Program-made: the position numbers and the translations under genes
Part shown: piece by piece, positions 31,252-40,022 of the stretch
Layout of the letters: each line of letters starts with the position of its first letter
Numbering within the stretch: the first letter of the stretch is position 1
The notes under the pieces: model-generated
Seen by the model: the letters and a program-made list of their open reading frames with translations, nothing else
Databases searched by the model: none
What the model was told of the DNA's origin: nothing
DNA from: an uncultured Stenotrophomonas sp.
GTDB taxonomy: Bacteria > Pseudomonadota > Gammaproteobacteria > Xanthomonadales > Xanthomonadaceae
NCBI RefSeq assembly: GCF_945952405.1
Contig: NZ_CAMFIA010000014.1
Coordinates: 1-64,000 of the forward strand
DNA length: 64,000 nucleotides
Direction of reading: 5' to 3'

Positions 31252-32049
31252 ATGGTGCCCATGTCGGCTTCCACTTCCAGTCTGGTGCAGTTGTCCAACG
31301 TCCGCATCGACCGGAGCGGGCGCACGATCCTGCGCGATGTGTCGCTGCAGGTGCCCAAGGGCAGCATCACCGCCGTGCTCGGTCCCTCCGGCAGCGGCAA
31401 ATCGACCCTGCTGGCGGCGCTGACCGGCGAACTGCGCCCGGTCGCCGGCGAAGTCACCCTGTTCGGCAAGCCGATTCCGCATGACAGCGGCGCGCTGCTG
31501 GAGATGCGCAAGAGCGTGGGCGTACTGCTGCAGGGCAATGGCCTGCTGACCGACCTCACCGTGGCCGAGAACGTCGCGCTGCCGCTGCGTACGCATACCC
31601 GCCTGCCGACCGCCGTGCTGCGCCGGCTGGTGGAGATGAAGCTGCATGCGGTGGGCCTGCTGGCCGCCGCCGACGCCTGGCCGCGCGAGCTGTCCGGCGG
31701 CATGGCACGGCGCGTGGCGCTGGCCCGCGCGCTGGCCCTGGACCCGCCGTTGATGATCTACGACGAGCCGCTGACCGGGCTGGACCCGATCGCCTCGGGC
31801 GTGATCATGAGCCTGATCCAGCGCCTCAACCACAGCCTGGGCCTGACCAGCATCATCGTCAGCCACCACGTGCACGAGACCCTGCCGATCTGCGACCAGG
31901 TGATCGCGATCGCCAATGGCGGCATCGTGTTCCAGGGCTCGCCCGAAGCGCTGCAGTCCAGCCAGGACCCGCTGCTGCGGCAGTTCCTGCACGGCCAGCC
32001 CGATGGCCCCATCCCGTTCGATGCCGCGCCGCGCGCGAGGGTCGCCTGA
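31252..32049 (+). CDS. mlaF: Phospholipid ABC transporter ATP-binding protein MlaF
   Basis: 265 residues. Walker A GPSGSGKST (44-52), signature LSGGMARRVALARAL, Walker B LMIYDEPLTGLDP and the H-loop SHHV are complete. It powers the MlaFEDB inner-membrane complex that moves phospholipids between the membranes and keeps the outer leaflet asymmetric. Start at 31252 gives MVPMSAST; the ATG at 31261 is an equal alternative. The stop overlaps the mlaE start (TGATG). Confidence 0.92.
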   Translation: MVPMSASTSSLVQLSNVRIDRSGRTILRDVSLQVPKGSITAVLGPSGSGKSTLLAALTGELRPVAGEVTLFGKPIPHDSGALLEMRKSVGVLLQGNGLLTDLTVAENVALPLRTHTRLPTAVLRRLVEMKLHAVGLLAAADAWPRELSGGMARRVALARALALDPPLMIYDEPLTGLDPIASGVIMSLIQRLNHSLGLTSIIVSHHVHETLPICDQVIAIANGGIVFQGSPEALQSSQDPLLRQFLHGQPDGPIPFDAAPRARVA

Positions 32050-32798
32050 TGCCGTTCGTCCAAGCCACCCGTTCGCTGGGCCGCGCCGGCCTGTTCTCGC
32101 TGACCGTGCTGCGCGGTTCGCTGCCGACCCGTGATTTCCTCGCCGAGCTGACCCGCGAGATCTACAAGATCGGTGCGCGCTCGCTGCCGATCATCGCCGT
32201 CGGTGGTGCCTTCGTCGGCCTGGTACTGACCCTGCAGGGCTACCGCACGCTGACCACCTTCGGTGCGGCCGACGCGTTGTCGACCCTGCTCGGGCTGTCG
32301 CTGTACCGCGAGCTGGCACCGGTGCTGACCGCGCTGCTGTTCATCGGCCGCGCCGGCAGCTCGATCGCCGCCGAGCTGGGCCTGATGCGCGCCACCGACC
32401 AGATCAAGGCGCTGGAATTGATGGCGATCGACCCGGTGGCCAAGGCGGTGGCGCCGCGCTTCTGGGCGGCGGTGCTGACCGTGCCACTGCTGACCGGCAT
32501 CTTCTGCTCGCTGGCGATCAGCGCCAGCTACTTCGAAGCGGTGCATGTGCTGGGCCTGGACAACGGCGTGTTCTGGTCGGCGCTGCGCAACAGCGTGGAC
32601 TTCTGGGATGACTTCGGCGTGGCGATGCTGAAGTCGGCGATCTTCGGCGGCACCGCCGCGCTGGTTGCCGCCTACGTTGGCTTCCATGCCGAGCCGACCA
32701 TCGAGGGCACCTCGGTGGCGACCACCCGTGCGGTGGTCAACGCCTCGCTGCTGGTGCTGATGTTCAACTTCGTGCTGTCGGCAATGTTGTTCACCTAA
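32049..32798 (+). CDS. mlaE: Phospholipid ABC transporter permease MlaE
   Basis: 249 residues, five or so membrane helices, with FVGLVLTLQGYRTLTTFGA, YRELAPVLTALLFIGRAGSS and the MlaE signature AELGLMRATDQIKALELMAI. It forms the membrane core of MlaFEDB. It overlaps mlaF by one base. Confidence 0.94.
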   Translation: MPFVQATRSLGRAGLFSLTVLRGSLPTRDFLAELTREIYKIGARSLPIIAVGGAFVGLVLTLQGYRTLTTFGAADALSTLLGLSLYRELAPVLTALLFIGRAGSSIAAELGLMRATDQIKALELMAIDPVAKAVAPRFWAAVLTVPLLTGIFCSLAISASYFEAVHVLGLDNGVFWSALRNSVDFWDDFGVAMLKSAIFGGTAALVAAYVGFHAEPTIEGTSVATTRAVVNASLLVLMFNFVLSAMLFT

Positions 32799-32857
32799 CC
32801 CCTCCACCGGCGGTGCGCAGGCGCGCGCGGCCACAACGACTCGATCAGGTAATCCAC

Positions 32858-33382
32858 ATGGCCATCCGCGGTCCCAGACTCGAATTCTCCGTCGGCGCAT
32901 TCCTGCTGCTGGCCCTGGCGTCGCTGCTGGTGCTGGCCGTGGCCTCGACCAACCAGCGCTGGAGCTGGGGCAGCCAAGGCTACGAGCTGAAGGCGCGCTT
33001 CTCCCAGGTCGGCCAGCTGCGCAAGCAGGCGCCGGTGAAGATCGGCGGCGTCACCGTCGGCCAGGTCGCCTCGATCGACCTGGACCCGGTGAAGTTCGAG
33101 TCCATCGTCACCCTGCGCATGGACAGCAAGGTCAAGGACCTGCCGGCGGATACCTCGGCCGGCATCTTCACCAGTGGTTTGCTCGGCGAGAGCTATATCG
33201 GTCTGCAGCCGGGTGGTGATCCGGACGTGCTGAAGGCCGGCGACGAGATCGTCTTCACCCAGCCGGCCGTGGACCTGATCCAGCTGGTCGGCAAGTACAT
33301 GTTCAGTGGCGGCGCCGGTGGTGGCGCAGGCCAGAAGCCCAACGATGGCGCGCAGGCGCCTGCAACGGAACCGCAACCATGA
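32858..33382 (+). CDS. mlaD: MCE-domain lipid-binding protein MlaD
   Basis: 174 residues: one N-terminal membrane helix (FLLLALASLLVLAVAST) and a single MCE domain with ARFSQVGQLRKQAPVKIGGV, DLPADTSAGIFTSGLLGE and YIGLQPGG. A hexamer of MlaD forms the periplasmic lipid channel on MlaE. The ATG at 32858 fits the MCE N terminus better than the 32813 start. Its stop overlaps the mlaC start (ATGA). Confidence 0.93.
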   Translation: MAIRGPRLEFSVGAFLLLALASLLVLAVASTNQRWSWGSQGYELKARFSQVGQLRKQAPVKIGGVTVGQVASIDLDPVKFESIVTLRMDSKVKDLPADTSAGIFTSGLLGESYIGLQPGGDPDVLKAGDEIVFTQPAVDLIQLVGKYMFSGGAGGGAGQKPNDGAQAPATEPQP

Positions 33383-34041
33383 AGATGAAACTGATCCCGG
33401 CCCTGCTCGCCTCGGCACTGCTTGCAGCCACTCCGTTCCTGGCCCAGGCCCAGGCCGCCGCTCCGGCCGCTGCCGCGACCCAGGGCCAGGCCGGCAAGGT
33501 GGTGATCGATGCCAGCACGCGGATCCTCACCACCCTGCAGCAGCGCAAGGGCGAGTTCGGCAGCAACCCGACCAGCCTGCGCAACTACATCGACAGTGAA
33601 CTGAACCGTACCTTCGACCGCGATTACGCGGCCCGCCTGGTGCTGGGCCCGCACGCCCGCGGCGCTTCGGATGCCGACATCAAGCTGTTCGCCGATGCCA
33701 TGGCCGACAGCCTGATGCAGCGCTACGGCTCGACCCTGCTCAACATCCAGGGCAAGCCGAGCTTCCGCCTGAAGGGCGAAAGCCCGCTGCCGGGCAACCG
33801 CGGCGTGCGCGTGAGCACCGAGCTGGTGCGCGCCGGCAGCGAGCCGACCCCGGTCGAGTACTGGATGCGCAACGTCAACGGCCAGTGGAAGATCTTCGAC
33901 GTCAACATCGAAGGCATCTCCTACGTGCAGACCTTCCGCAACCAGTTCGACACCCCGCTGCGCCAGAAGGGCATCAAGCAGGTGGCCAGCGAGCTGCACA
34001 GCGGCAGCATGCAGGCCGGGCCCGCGGGCAATGGCAAGTAA
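33379..34041 (+). CDS. mlaC: Periplasmic phospholipid shuttle MlaC
   Basis: 220 residues with a cleavable signal peptide (LLASALLAATPFLAQAQA) and an MlaC/Ttg2D domain (RNYIDSELNRTFDRDYAARLVLG; NGQWKIFDVNIEGISYVQTFRNQF). It ferries phospholipid between MlaA in the outer membrane and MlaD. It overlaps mlaB by 11 bases. Confidence 0.93.
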   Translation: MKMKLIPALLASALLAATPFLAQAQAAAPAAAATQGQAGKVVIDASTRILTTLQQRKGEFGSNPTSLRNYIDSELNRTFDRDYAARLVLGPHARGASDADIKLFADAMADSLMQRYGSTLLNIQGKPSFRLKGESPLPGNRGVRVSTELVRAGSEPTPVEYWMRNVNGQWKIFDVNIEGISYVQTFRNQFDTPLRQKGIKQVASELHSGSMQAGPAGNGK

Positions 34042-34342
34042 CGCACTGGCACTGCTGGAAGGCGACACCCTGCGCCTGCGCGGGGTGCTCGACCGTGCCG
34101 CGGTGATCGCGCTGTGGCCGCAGCTGCAGGCCCTGCCGGCGCAGCTGTCACGGCTGGAGCTGGGCGAGGTCGAACGCGTGGACAGCGCCGGCCTGGCCCT
34201 GCTGGCCGAGCTGGCGGCGCGTGCGCGCAAGGCCGGTCACCCGCTGGCGATTTCCGGCGCCCCGGCAGGCTACAACGAACTGAGCGCGGCCTACCGGCTG
34301 TCGCCCGACCTGGATTTCAACGCAACTTCTGCTGCGAGCTGA
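34031..34342 (+). CDS. mlaB: STAS-domain protein MlaB
   Basis: 103 residues with a single STAS domain; the core is LELGEVERVDSAGLALLAEL, with the conserved Asp-Ser-Ala-Gly loop. MlaB binds MlaF in the cytoplasm and stabilises the complex. The start at 34031 overlaps the mlaC end, which argues for translational coupling. Confidence 0.88.
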   Translation: MASNALALLEGDTLRLRGVLDRAAVIALWPQLQALPAQLSRLELGEVERVDSAGLALLAELAARARKAGHPLAISGAPAGYNELSAAYRLSPDLDFNATSAAS

Positions 34343-34343
34343 C

Positions 34344-35360
34344 ATGAACGTCGTACGCACTCTCCCCCTGATTGTCCTGGCCACCGCCTTGACCGCCTGT
34401 GCCGGCAAGCCCGCGCGCAGCGATGCACCGGCAACCAGCACCGTGGTCCCGGCCACTGCTGCTGCCGAAGCCCCTACGACGGTTGCCGACAGCGGCACGG
34501 CCGATGCGGCCGTGGCCGCTCCGGTGGCGCAGGCGCCGGTTGCCGCGGCACCGTCGCCGGCCACGCCGGCCGTACCCACCGATGCCGATGCGGCGAAGAC
34601 CGCAGCGGCCACCGCAGCCGGCGGCGACGATGACTTCGACGCCCTCTACGGTGGTCCTGGCAACACCAGCAATACCGCGGCCTACGATCCGTGGGAACCG
34701 TTCAACCGCAAGGTGCACAGCTTCAACAACGCGGTCGACCGCGGCATCGCCCGTCCGCTGGCGACGGCCTATACCCACGTGGTGCCGCGCTTCGCCCGTA
34801 CCGGCGTCAGCAACTTCTTCAGCAACCTGCGCGCTCCGGTGACCATCACCAACCAGCTGCTGCAGGGCCGTGGTGCCGACGCCTGGGACAGCCTGGGCCG
34901 CTTCCTGATGAACAGCACGCTGGGTGTCGGCGGCCTGTTCGATCCGGCCAGCAAGGCGATGGTGCCGCGTCGCAATGAAGATTTCGGCCAGACCCTGGGT
35001 GTCTGGGGCTGGCGTCGTTCGCGTTACGTGGAGCTGCCGTTCTTCGGCCCGCGTACCGTGCGCGATGTGTTCGGCCTGGCCGGGGACATCCCGCTGTCGC
35101 CGATCCGCCGCATCGAGGACGACAAGGTCCGCATCGGCCTGCAGGGCCTGCAGCTGGTCGATACCCGCGCGCAGCTGCTGGCGATCGACGATCTTCGCGA
35201 CACTGCCGTGGACGAGTACTCGCTGGTGCGCGACGCGTGGATGCAGCGCCGCAACTACCAGATCGAGAACGATCTGCGCAGCAAGCGCGATCGTGGCCAC
35301 GACGATGCCAATTCGCCGATCCCGGTCGATGCGATGCCGATGCCGCAGTGGAGCCACTGA
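34344..35360 (+). CDS. mlaA: Outer-membrane lipoprotein MlaA (VacJ)
   Basis: 338 residues. Lipobox LTAC with Cys19, then an Ala/Pro/Thr-rich linker of about 90 residues, then the MlaA domain starting YDPWEPFNRKVHSFNNAVDR and containing GRFLMNSTLGVGGLFDPAS and EDFGQTLGVWG. MlaA extracts misplaced phospholipid from the outer leaflet. Unlike E. coli, where mlaA is elsewhere, it ends the mlaFEDCBA operon here, one base after mlaB. The linker is much longer than in E. coli MlaA. Confidence 0.93.
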   Translation: MNVVRTLPLIVLATALTACAGKPARSDAPATSTVVPATAAAEAPTTVADSGTADAAVAAPVAQAPVAAAPSPATPAVPTDADAAKTAAATAAGGDDDFDALYGGPGNTSNTAAYDPWEPFNRKVHSFNNAVDRGIARPLATAYTHVVPRFARTGVSNFFSNLRAPVTITNQLLQGRGADAWDSLGRFLMNSTLGVGGLFDPASKAMVPRRNEDFGQTLGVWGWRRSRYVELPFFGPRTVRDVFGLAGDIPLSPIRRIEDDKVRIGLQGLQLVDTRAQLLAIDDLRDTAVDEYSLVRDAWMQRRNYQIENDLRSKRDRGHDDANSPIPVDAMPMPQWSH

Positions 35361-35380
35361 GCCCGCTCATCGGCGCATGA

Positions 35381-35410
35381 AAAACCCCGCCTCGGCGGGG
35401 TTTTTCTTTT
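35381..35410. terminator. Bidirectional rho-independent terminator between mlaA and gpx
   Basis: AAAACCCCGCC-TC-GGCGGGGTTTTT followed by CTTTT: a GC-rich stem with an A run on one side and a T run on the other, 20 bases after the mlaA stop. It can end transcripts from both convergent genes. Confidence 0.9.
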
Positions 35411-35444
35411 CCGGCGGGTGCCAACCTGGGCTGGCACGCTTTCC

Positions 35445-35990
35445 TCAGGCCGCCAGTGCGGCCTCGATGGCTTCGCGCAGGCGCGCATCGTCGGCAGCCA
35501 CGTCCGGGGCGAAACGGGCGATGACCTTGCCGTCGCGGCCGACCAGGAACTTCTCGAAGTTCCACAGCACCGCCGGTGCCGGATGGATCGGGATCTCCTT
35601 GCTGGACAGGCGCTCGCGCAGCGGGCCTTCGCCGATCGACTGCGGCTGCGCGGCGGTCAGCTGCTGGTACAGCGGGTGGGTGTCATCACCGGCCACGCTG
35701 ATCTTGGAGAACATCGGGAAGCTGACATCGTAGGTGAGCTGGCAGAACTGCTGGATCTCCGCCTCGCTGCCCGGCTCCTGGCCGAGGAAGTTGTTGGCGG
35801 GGAAGCCCAGCACTTCCAGGCCCTGCGCCTGCTTTTCCGCATACAGCGCCTGCAGGCCTTCGTACTGCGGGGTCAGGCCGCACTTGGAAGCGACGTTGAC
35901 CAGCAGCAGCACCTTGCCCTGGTAGTCGGCAAGCGAGGACGGCTGGCCGTCGATGGTGGTGAGGGAAATATCCTGGATCGAGGTACTCAC
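35445..35990 (-). CDS. Glutathione peroxidase (cysteine type)
   Basis: 181 residues. The catalytic tetrad is visible: Cys37 in VNVASKCGLTPQY, Gln71 in FPANNFLGQEPGS, and Trp143-Asn144 in LWNFEKFLV. This is the BtuE/Gpx group that reduces peroxides with glutathione or thioredoxin. The start is GTG at 35990 with GGAG six bases upstream. A short palindrome GTGCCA-N8-TGGCAC near 35417-35436 follows the gene and resembles a SMAG variant. Confidence 0.92.
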   Translation of the reverse strand: MSTSIQDISLTTIDGQPSSLADYQGKVLLLVNVASKCGLTPQYEGLQALYAEKQAQGLEVLGFPANNFLGQEPGSEAEIQQFCQLTYDVSFPMFSKISVAGDDTHPLYQQLTAAQPQSIGEGPLRERLSSKEIPIHPAPAVLWNFEKFLVGRDGKVIARFAPDVAADDARLREAIEAALAA

Positions 35991-36101
35991 GCGGGGCTCC
36001 GGCTACAGCGGGGAATGGCCCACCAGCATAGCGCCGTGCGATGCCGCTGACGCCGGCCACGGACCGGCAATGCGGTGATCGTTTCCGGCGATTCATGCGG
36101 C

Positions 36102-36125
36102 TGCCGGCCAGCGGCCGGCACTACC
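36102..36125. repeat. SMAG/REP palindrome
   Basis: TGCCGGCCAGCGGCCGGCA followed by CTACC; a complete SMAG core immediately after the stop of the cysteine-rich lipoprotein gene. Confidence 0.85.
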
Positions 36126-36126
36126 A

Positions 36127-36510
36127 TCAGTCCACGCAGATCGTGCCCTGCGCCTTGCCGTCATCAATGCGCTGGCGGCAGCCGAAGGTCTGGCTGGCAT
36201 CGCGCTGGCAGGTGCCGGTGGCGGCGCTGCCGGCCGTCACCTCGCCCGTGGCCAGGCACTGGCCGCTGCAGTCGCTCTTGCGGCTGCAGCTCCTGCCGGC
36301 GTCGGCATAGGGAATCACGCACTGCTCGCGCTGCAGCCGGCCGAGCCGCTGCAGGGTGCCGCCAGCCGCCTGGCAGTCGACGTCGCGGGCTTCGCGATAG
36401 GCCTCGCTGGCTTCGGGTGTTGGCGTTGCCGTATCGGCGATCGGAGGCGCGCTGCTGCATGCCCCCAGCAACGCAACCAGGACAACAACGGCACAGGAGC
36501 GCAAGCGCAT
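36127..36510 (-). CDS. Small cysteine-rich lipoprotein, function unknown
   Basis: 127 residues. Signal peptide VVVLVALLGAC with a lipobox cysteine (Cys18), then a region with eight further cysteines, including CSRKSDCSGQC, suggesting a disulfide-knitted periplasmic domain. No known domain was recognised. The ATG at 36510 places the lipobox at the usual distance; the longer frame to 36594 does not. It sits between gpx and rmuC on the same strand. Confidence 0.72.
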   Translation of the reverse strand: MRLRSCAVVVLVALLGACSSAPPIADTATPTPEASEAYREARDVDCQAAGGTLQRLGRLQREQCVIPYADAGRSCSRKSDCSGQCLATGEVTAGSAATGTCQRDASQTFGCRQRIDDGKAQGTICVD

Positions 36511-36571
36511 CTCGATACCCGCCACGGACACAGGGCGCCCAGCATAACCAGGCACAGGTGCACAGCAAGTG

Positions 36572-38140
36572 TCAGCCCGCATTGCCGTCCTCATCGTCCT
36601 CCGATGCGCCCAGCTGCTGCATCGGGTCGGGCGTCAGCTCCGGCGGCAGCGCGCGCTTGGCCTTGCTGCCCAGTTCGGCAAGCCGGCGGGCGCGGCTGAT
36701 GGCCGACTGCGGCGAGTCGATCAGGCGGTTGCGCGCATCGGCATAGACCTTGGCGGCATCGTCCAGCTTGGTGCCCACGGCATTGAAGTCCTTCAGGAAC
36801 CCGGTCAATGCGTCCAGCACCAGACCGCCGGCCTCACTGATCTTCAGCGCCTGCTTCTGCACCTTGTCGCGCGTCCACAGCCGCTCGGCGACGCGCAGCA
36901 ACGCCATCAGGGTGTTAGGCGAGGCGAACACCACGCGGTTGTCGAAGGCGAACGCCTGCAGGCTGCCGTCCGCGCCCAGTGCGGCCGACAAGGCCCCCTC
37001 GATGGGAACGAAGGCAATGGTGATGTCCAGCGTCTCGCTGCCCAGTGCCTTGGGATAGTTCTTCTCGCCCAGATCCTTCACATGCTGGCGCAGCGCAACC
37101 GCGTGCCGGCGCAGCGCGTCTTCGGACTGCTCCGGGGTGGCGGCATTCATGGCTTCCTGCCAGGCGATCAGGTTCACCTTGCTGTCGATCACCACGCTGC
37201 GTTCGTCAGGGAACTGGACCACCACGTCCGGCCGCAGGCGCGCACCATCGTCATCCACGGCATGCTTCTGCCGCTGGTAGTGCACGCCCTCTTCCAGGCC
37301 CGATCCGCGCAGTACGTTGTCGAGCATCAGTTCACCCCAGTCGCCGCGGACCTTGGCATTGCCCTTCAGCGCATTGGTCAGCGCCGATGCCTGCGCGGCC
37401 ATGTCCTGGTTGAGCGTCTTCAGTTCGCCCACCGCACCCAGCAGGCTGGCGCGCTGGCGCGCTTCCTCGCCATACAGGGTATCGACGCGAGTGCGGAAAT
37501 CACCCAGCTTGTCGGCGAATGGCTTGAGCAGCCCCTCGATATCCGCGCGCGACTGCACCGTCGCCTGCCGCACGTTCTTCTCGAACTGCTGTCCGCGTTC
37601 GTCGAACACCTTGCCCGCCAGTTCCGCGAAGGCGCCGGACAGCTTTTCCTTGGCGGTATCGAGATAGCTGCGCAGTTCGGCACTGGCCCGTTCGGAGTGC
37701 TGCAGATTGGCCACCGCGCGGGCATGTTCGCCGTGCAGCTGCTGGTAGCGCTGCTGCGCCTGCTGCAGCTCGCTGCTGATGTCCGCAGCGGCAGCGCGCG
37801 CCTGCGCCAGGGCCGCTTCACGTTCGGCCAGCTGTGCTTCGCGACTGGCCGACAGTGCCGCTTCGCGCTCCACCCGGGCGGTCAGCGTGGTGACCGCCTG
37901 TGCGTGCTGCTGGCTTCGGCCTCGCTCGTTTTCCAGTTCCGCGCCCAGCGCATCAAGGCGGCCGCGCAGCTGGCCGGCATCGACCAGAGCGAGGCGATGC
38001 TGTTCGCGTTCGCTGTCCAGCTGCCGCTGCAGATCGCTGGATGCTGCGTTGCCAGGAGTACGACGCCACAGCAGCAACAGTGCGATCAGGGTCGCCAGCA
38101 GCAGGACCACCGCCAGGATCATCAGGACTTCGATATTCAT
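36572..38140 (-). CDS. rmuC: DNA recombination protein RmuC
   Basis: 522 residues: N-terminal membrane helix (about 5-25), a long Gln/Ala/Glu-rich coiled coil (35-190), then the RmuC nuclease-like domain with NAKVRGDWGELMLDNVLRGSGL, PDVVVQFPDERSVVIDSKV and FVPIEGAL. RmuC limits inversions and other rearrangements; the fold resembles PD-(D/E)XK nucleases. It is divergent from the GST gene. Confidence 0.93.
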   Translation of the reverse strand: MNIEVLMILAVVLLLATLIALLLLWRRTPGNAASSDLQRQLDSEREQHRLALVDAGQLRGRLDALGAELENERGRSQQHAQAVTTLTARVEREAALSASREAQLAEREAALAQARAAAADISSELQQAQQRYQQLHGEHARAVANLQHSERASAELRSYLDTAKEKLSGAFAELAGKVFDERGQQFEKNVRQATVQSRADIEGLLKPFADKLGDFRTRVDTLYGEEARQRASLLGAVGELKTLNQDMAAQASALTNALKGNAKVRGDWGELMLDNVLRGSGLEEGVHYQRQKHAVDDDGARLRPDVVVQFPDERSVVIDSKVNLIAWQEAMNAATPEQSEDALRRHAVALRQHVKDLGEKNYPKALGSETLDITIAFVPIEGALSAALGADGSLQAFAFDNRVVFASPNTLMALLRVAERLWTRDKVQKQALKISEAGGLVLDALTGFLKDFNAVGTKLDDAAKVYADARNRLIDSPQSAISRARRLAELGSKAKRALPPELTPDPMQQLGASEDDEDGNAG

Positions 38141-38195
38141 GGCATCAGTTTAGCCCCGCTGCGCTAGTCTGGGTCAGTCCGCCCCGGGAGCCCCC

Positions 38196-38801
38196 ATGCT
38201 CGCTCTTTACGGAAAGCCCACCTCCATCAACGTACGCAAGGTGTTGTGGCTGTGCGCCGGCCTCGACCTGCCACTTCACCACGAACCGGAACCACCGGCG
38301 GACCTGCTGGCCACATTGAACCCGAACCGGCAGGTGCCGGTCCTGTGCGATGGCGAATTCGTGCTGTGGGAGTCCAACAGCATCTGCCGCTACCTGGCCC
38401 TACGCGCTGGCCGTGACGACCTGCTGCCCGGTACAGCGGAGGGCCGCGCCCGGGTCGAGCAGTGGATGGACTGGCAGGCCAGCGACCTCAACAGCGCCTG
38501 GCGACACGTGTTCATGGCGCGCGTACGCCAGCATCCGGACTACCCGGACGATGGCCGCGCCGAGACCAGCCTGGCGCAGTGGAACCGCTTGATGGGCGTG
38601 CTCGACACACAGTTGGCCGGTAGCCATTCGCATGTGGCGGGCAACGCTTTCACTCTGGCCGACATCGTGCTCGGGCTATCGACCCAACGCTGGCGCAGCA
38701 CGCCCGGCAACAAGCCCGCACTGCCCCACCTTGCGGCGTGGTTCGAGCGCCTGCGGCAGCAGCCGGGTTTCACCACCCACGTCGACAACGGCGTGGCATG
38801 A
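38196..38801 (+). CDS. Glutathione S-transferase
   Basis: 201 residues. Thioredoxin-like N-terminal half (YGKPTSINVRKVLWLCAGLD; NPNRQVPVLCDGEFVLWESNSICRYLA) and an all-helical C-terminal half with NAFTLADIVLGL, the GST C-terminal signature. It has GGGAG before the ATG. Substrate unknown. Confidence 0.92.
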   Translation: MLALYGKPTSINVRKVLWLCAGLDLPLHHEPEPPADLLATLNPNRQVPVLCDGEFVLWESNSICRYLALRAGRDDLLPGTAEGRARVEQWMDWQASDLNSAWRHVFMARVRQHPDYPDDGRAETSLAQWNRLMGVLDTQLAGSHSHVAGNAFTLADIVLGLSTQRWRSTPGNKPALPHLAAWFERLRQQPGFTTHVDNGVA

Positions 38802-38828
38802 GGAGTGGATCCCGCCCATTGTGGGTAG

Positions 38829-38905
38829 GTGTCACCCTTGGCTGACACGGCAGATCCGCGCAATGCATGGATGAAGCGCTGCAGAGCCGAGCCCATGCTC
38901 GGCGC
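38829..38905. repeat. Two short palindromic repeats downstream of the GST gene
   Basis: GTGTCA-N8-TGACAC (38829-38848) and AGAGCCGAGC-CCAT-GCTCGGC (38882-38905). The second matches the GTAGAGCCGAGC element at 47342 and is a SMAG sequence variant with part of its GTAG end lost. Confidence 0.6.
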
Positions 38906-38923
38906 TAAAGAATGTGCTTCGTG

Positions 38924-39931
38924 TTACCAGCCTTCCAGCACGATCTTGCCCTTGGCGCGGTGGCTCTCCAGCAGCGCGTGCGCGCGCCGCAGGTTGGCCG
39001 CGTCGATGCGGCCGAAGTGCTCGCCCAGCGTGGTCTGCAGCACGCCGCTGTCGATCAGCTCGGCAACCCGGTTCAACAGATCGTGCTGGCGCTGCATGTC
39101 GGCGGTGCGGTACAGCGGCCGGGTGAACATCGATTCCCAGTGCAGCGACAGCGCCTTGCGCTTGAGTGCCATCACGTCCAGCTGGCCCGGGTCGTCGATC
39201 AACCCCAGCTGGCCCTGCGGTGCCAGCAGTTCCACGATCTGCGTGTAGTGCTGGTCGGTGTGGGTCAGGCTGGCCACGTGCTGCACCTCGCTGATGCCGA
39301 GCCGCGCCAGGCCCTCGGCCAGCGGCAGGCGGTGGTCGATCACGTGGTGTGCGCCCATGGCGTACACCCAGTCCTGGGTCTCCGGACGCGACGCGGTACC
39401 GATCACCGTCAGCCGGGTCAGCGTGCGCGCCAGCTGCACCAGGATCGAGCCGACACCGCCGGCGGCGCCGATCACCAGCAGGGTCTGGCCCTCGCCACCG
39501 CCCTCGGCGATGCGCAGGCGGTCGAACAGCAGTTCCCAGGCGGTGATCGCGGTCAACGGCAGCGCGGCGGCGGCGGCATCATCCAGGCGGGCTGGCTTGC
39601 GGCCGACGCTGCGTTCGTCGACCAGCTGGTACTCGGCATTGCTGCCCGGGCGGTCGATGACGCCGGCGTAATACACCGCGTCGCCGGGCCGGAACAGGCT
39701 CACCTCGCTGCCGACCGCGTCGACGATGCCGACCGCATCCCAGCCCAGCACGCGCGGACCCTCGGTGGCCATGTTGCGGCGGACCTTGGTGTCGACCGGA
39801 TTGACCGCAACCGCGCGTACCGCCACCCGCAGGTCGCGCGGGCCTGGCTGCGGCAGCTCCAGTTCGATGTCGATCAGGGCCTGCGCATCGTCGATCGGCA
39901 GGCCGGCGTGGGTGTAGGCAATGGCGCGCAT
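38924..39931 (-). CDS. Zinc-type alcohol dehydrogenase / quinone oxidoreductase-like protein (MDR family)
   Basis: 335 residues. N-terminal GroES-like half (VAVNPVDTKVRRN; VLGWDAVGIVDAVG) and a nucleotide-binding half with LLVIGAAGGVGSILVQLAR (about 152-170). The catalytic-zinc cysteine/histidine set of true alcohol dehydrogenases is not apparent, so an NADPH-dependent quinone reductase activity is more likely. The ATG at 39931 is the family start. It is divergent from a LysR regulator 91 bases away that probably controls it. Confidence 0.88.
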   Translation of the reverse strand: MRAIAYTHAGLPIDDAQALIDIELELPQPGPRDLRVAVRAVAVNPVDTKVRRNMATEGPRVLGWDAVGIVDAVGSEVSLFRPGDAVYYAGVIDRPGSNAEYQLVDERSVGRKPARLDDAAAAALPLTAITAWELLFDRLRIAEGGGEGQTLLVIGAAGGVGSILVQLARTLTRLTVIGTASRPETQDWVYAMGAHHVIDHRLPLAEGLARLGISEVQHVASLTHTDQHYTQIVELLAPQGQLGLIDDPGQLDVMALKRKALSLHWESMFTRPLYRTADMQRQHDLLNRVAELIDSGVLQTTLGEHFGRIDAANLRRAHALLESHRAKGKIVLEGW

Positions 39932-40022
39932 GGCAGCGGTCCAGTGGGGAAGAAGGCGACAGGGTGCGCCGCGCATCGCCGCGCAGAAAGGCGCAGAATC
40001 GGGCAGCACTTTCACTCCGGCA

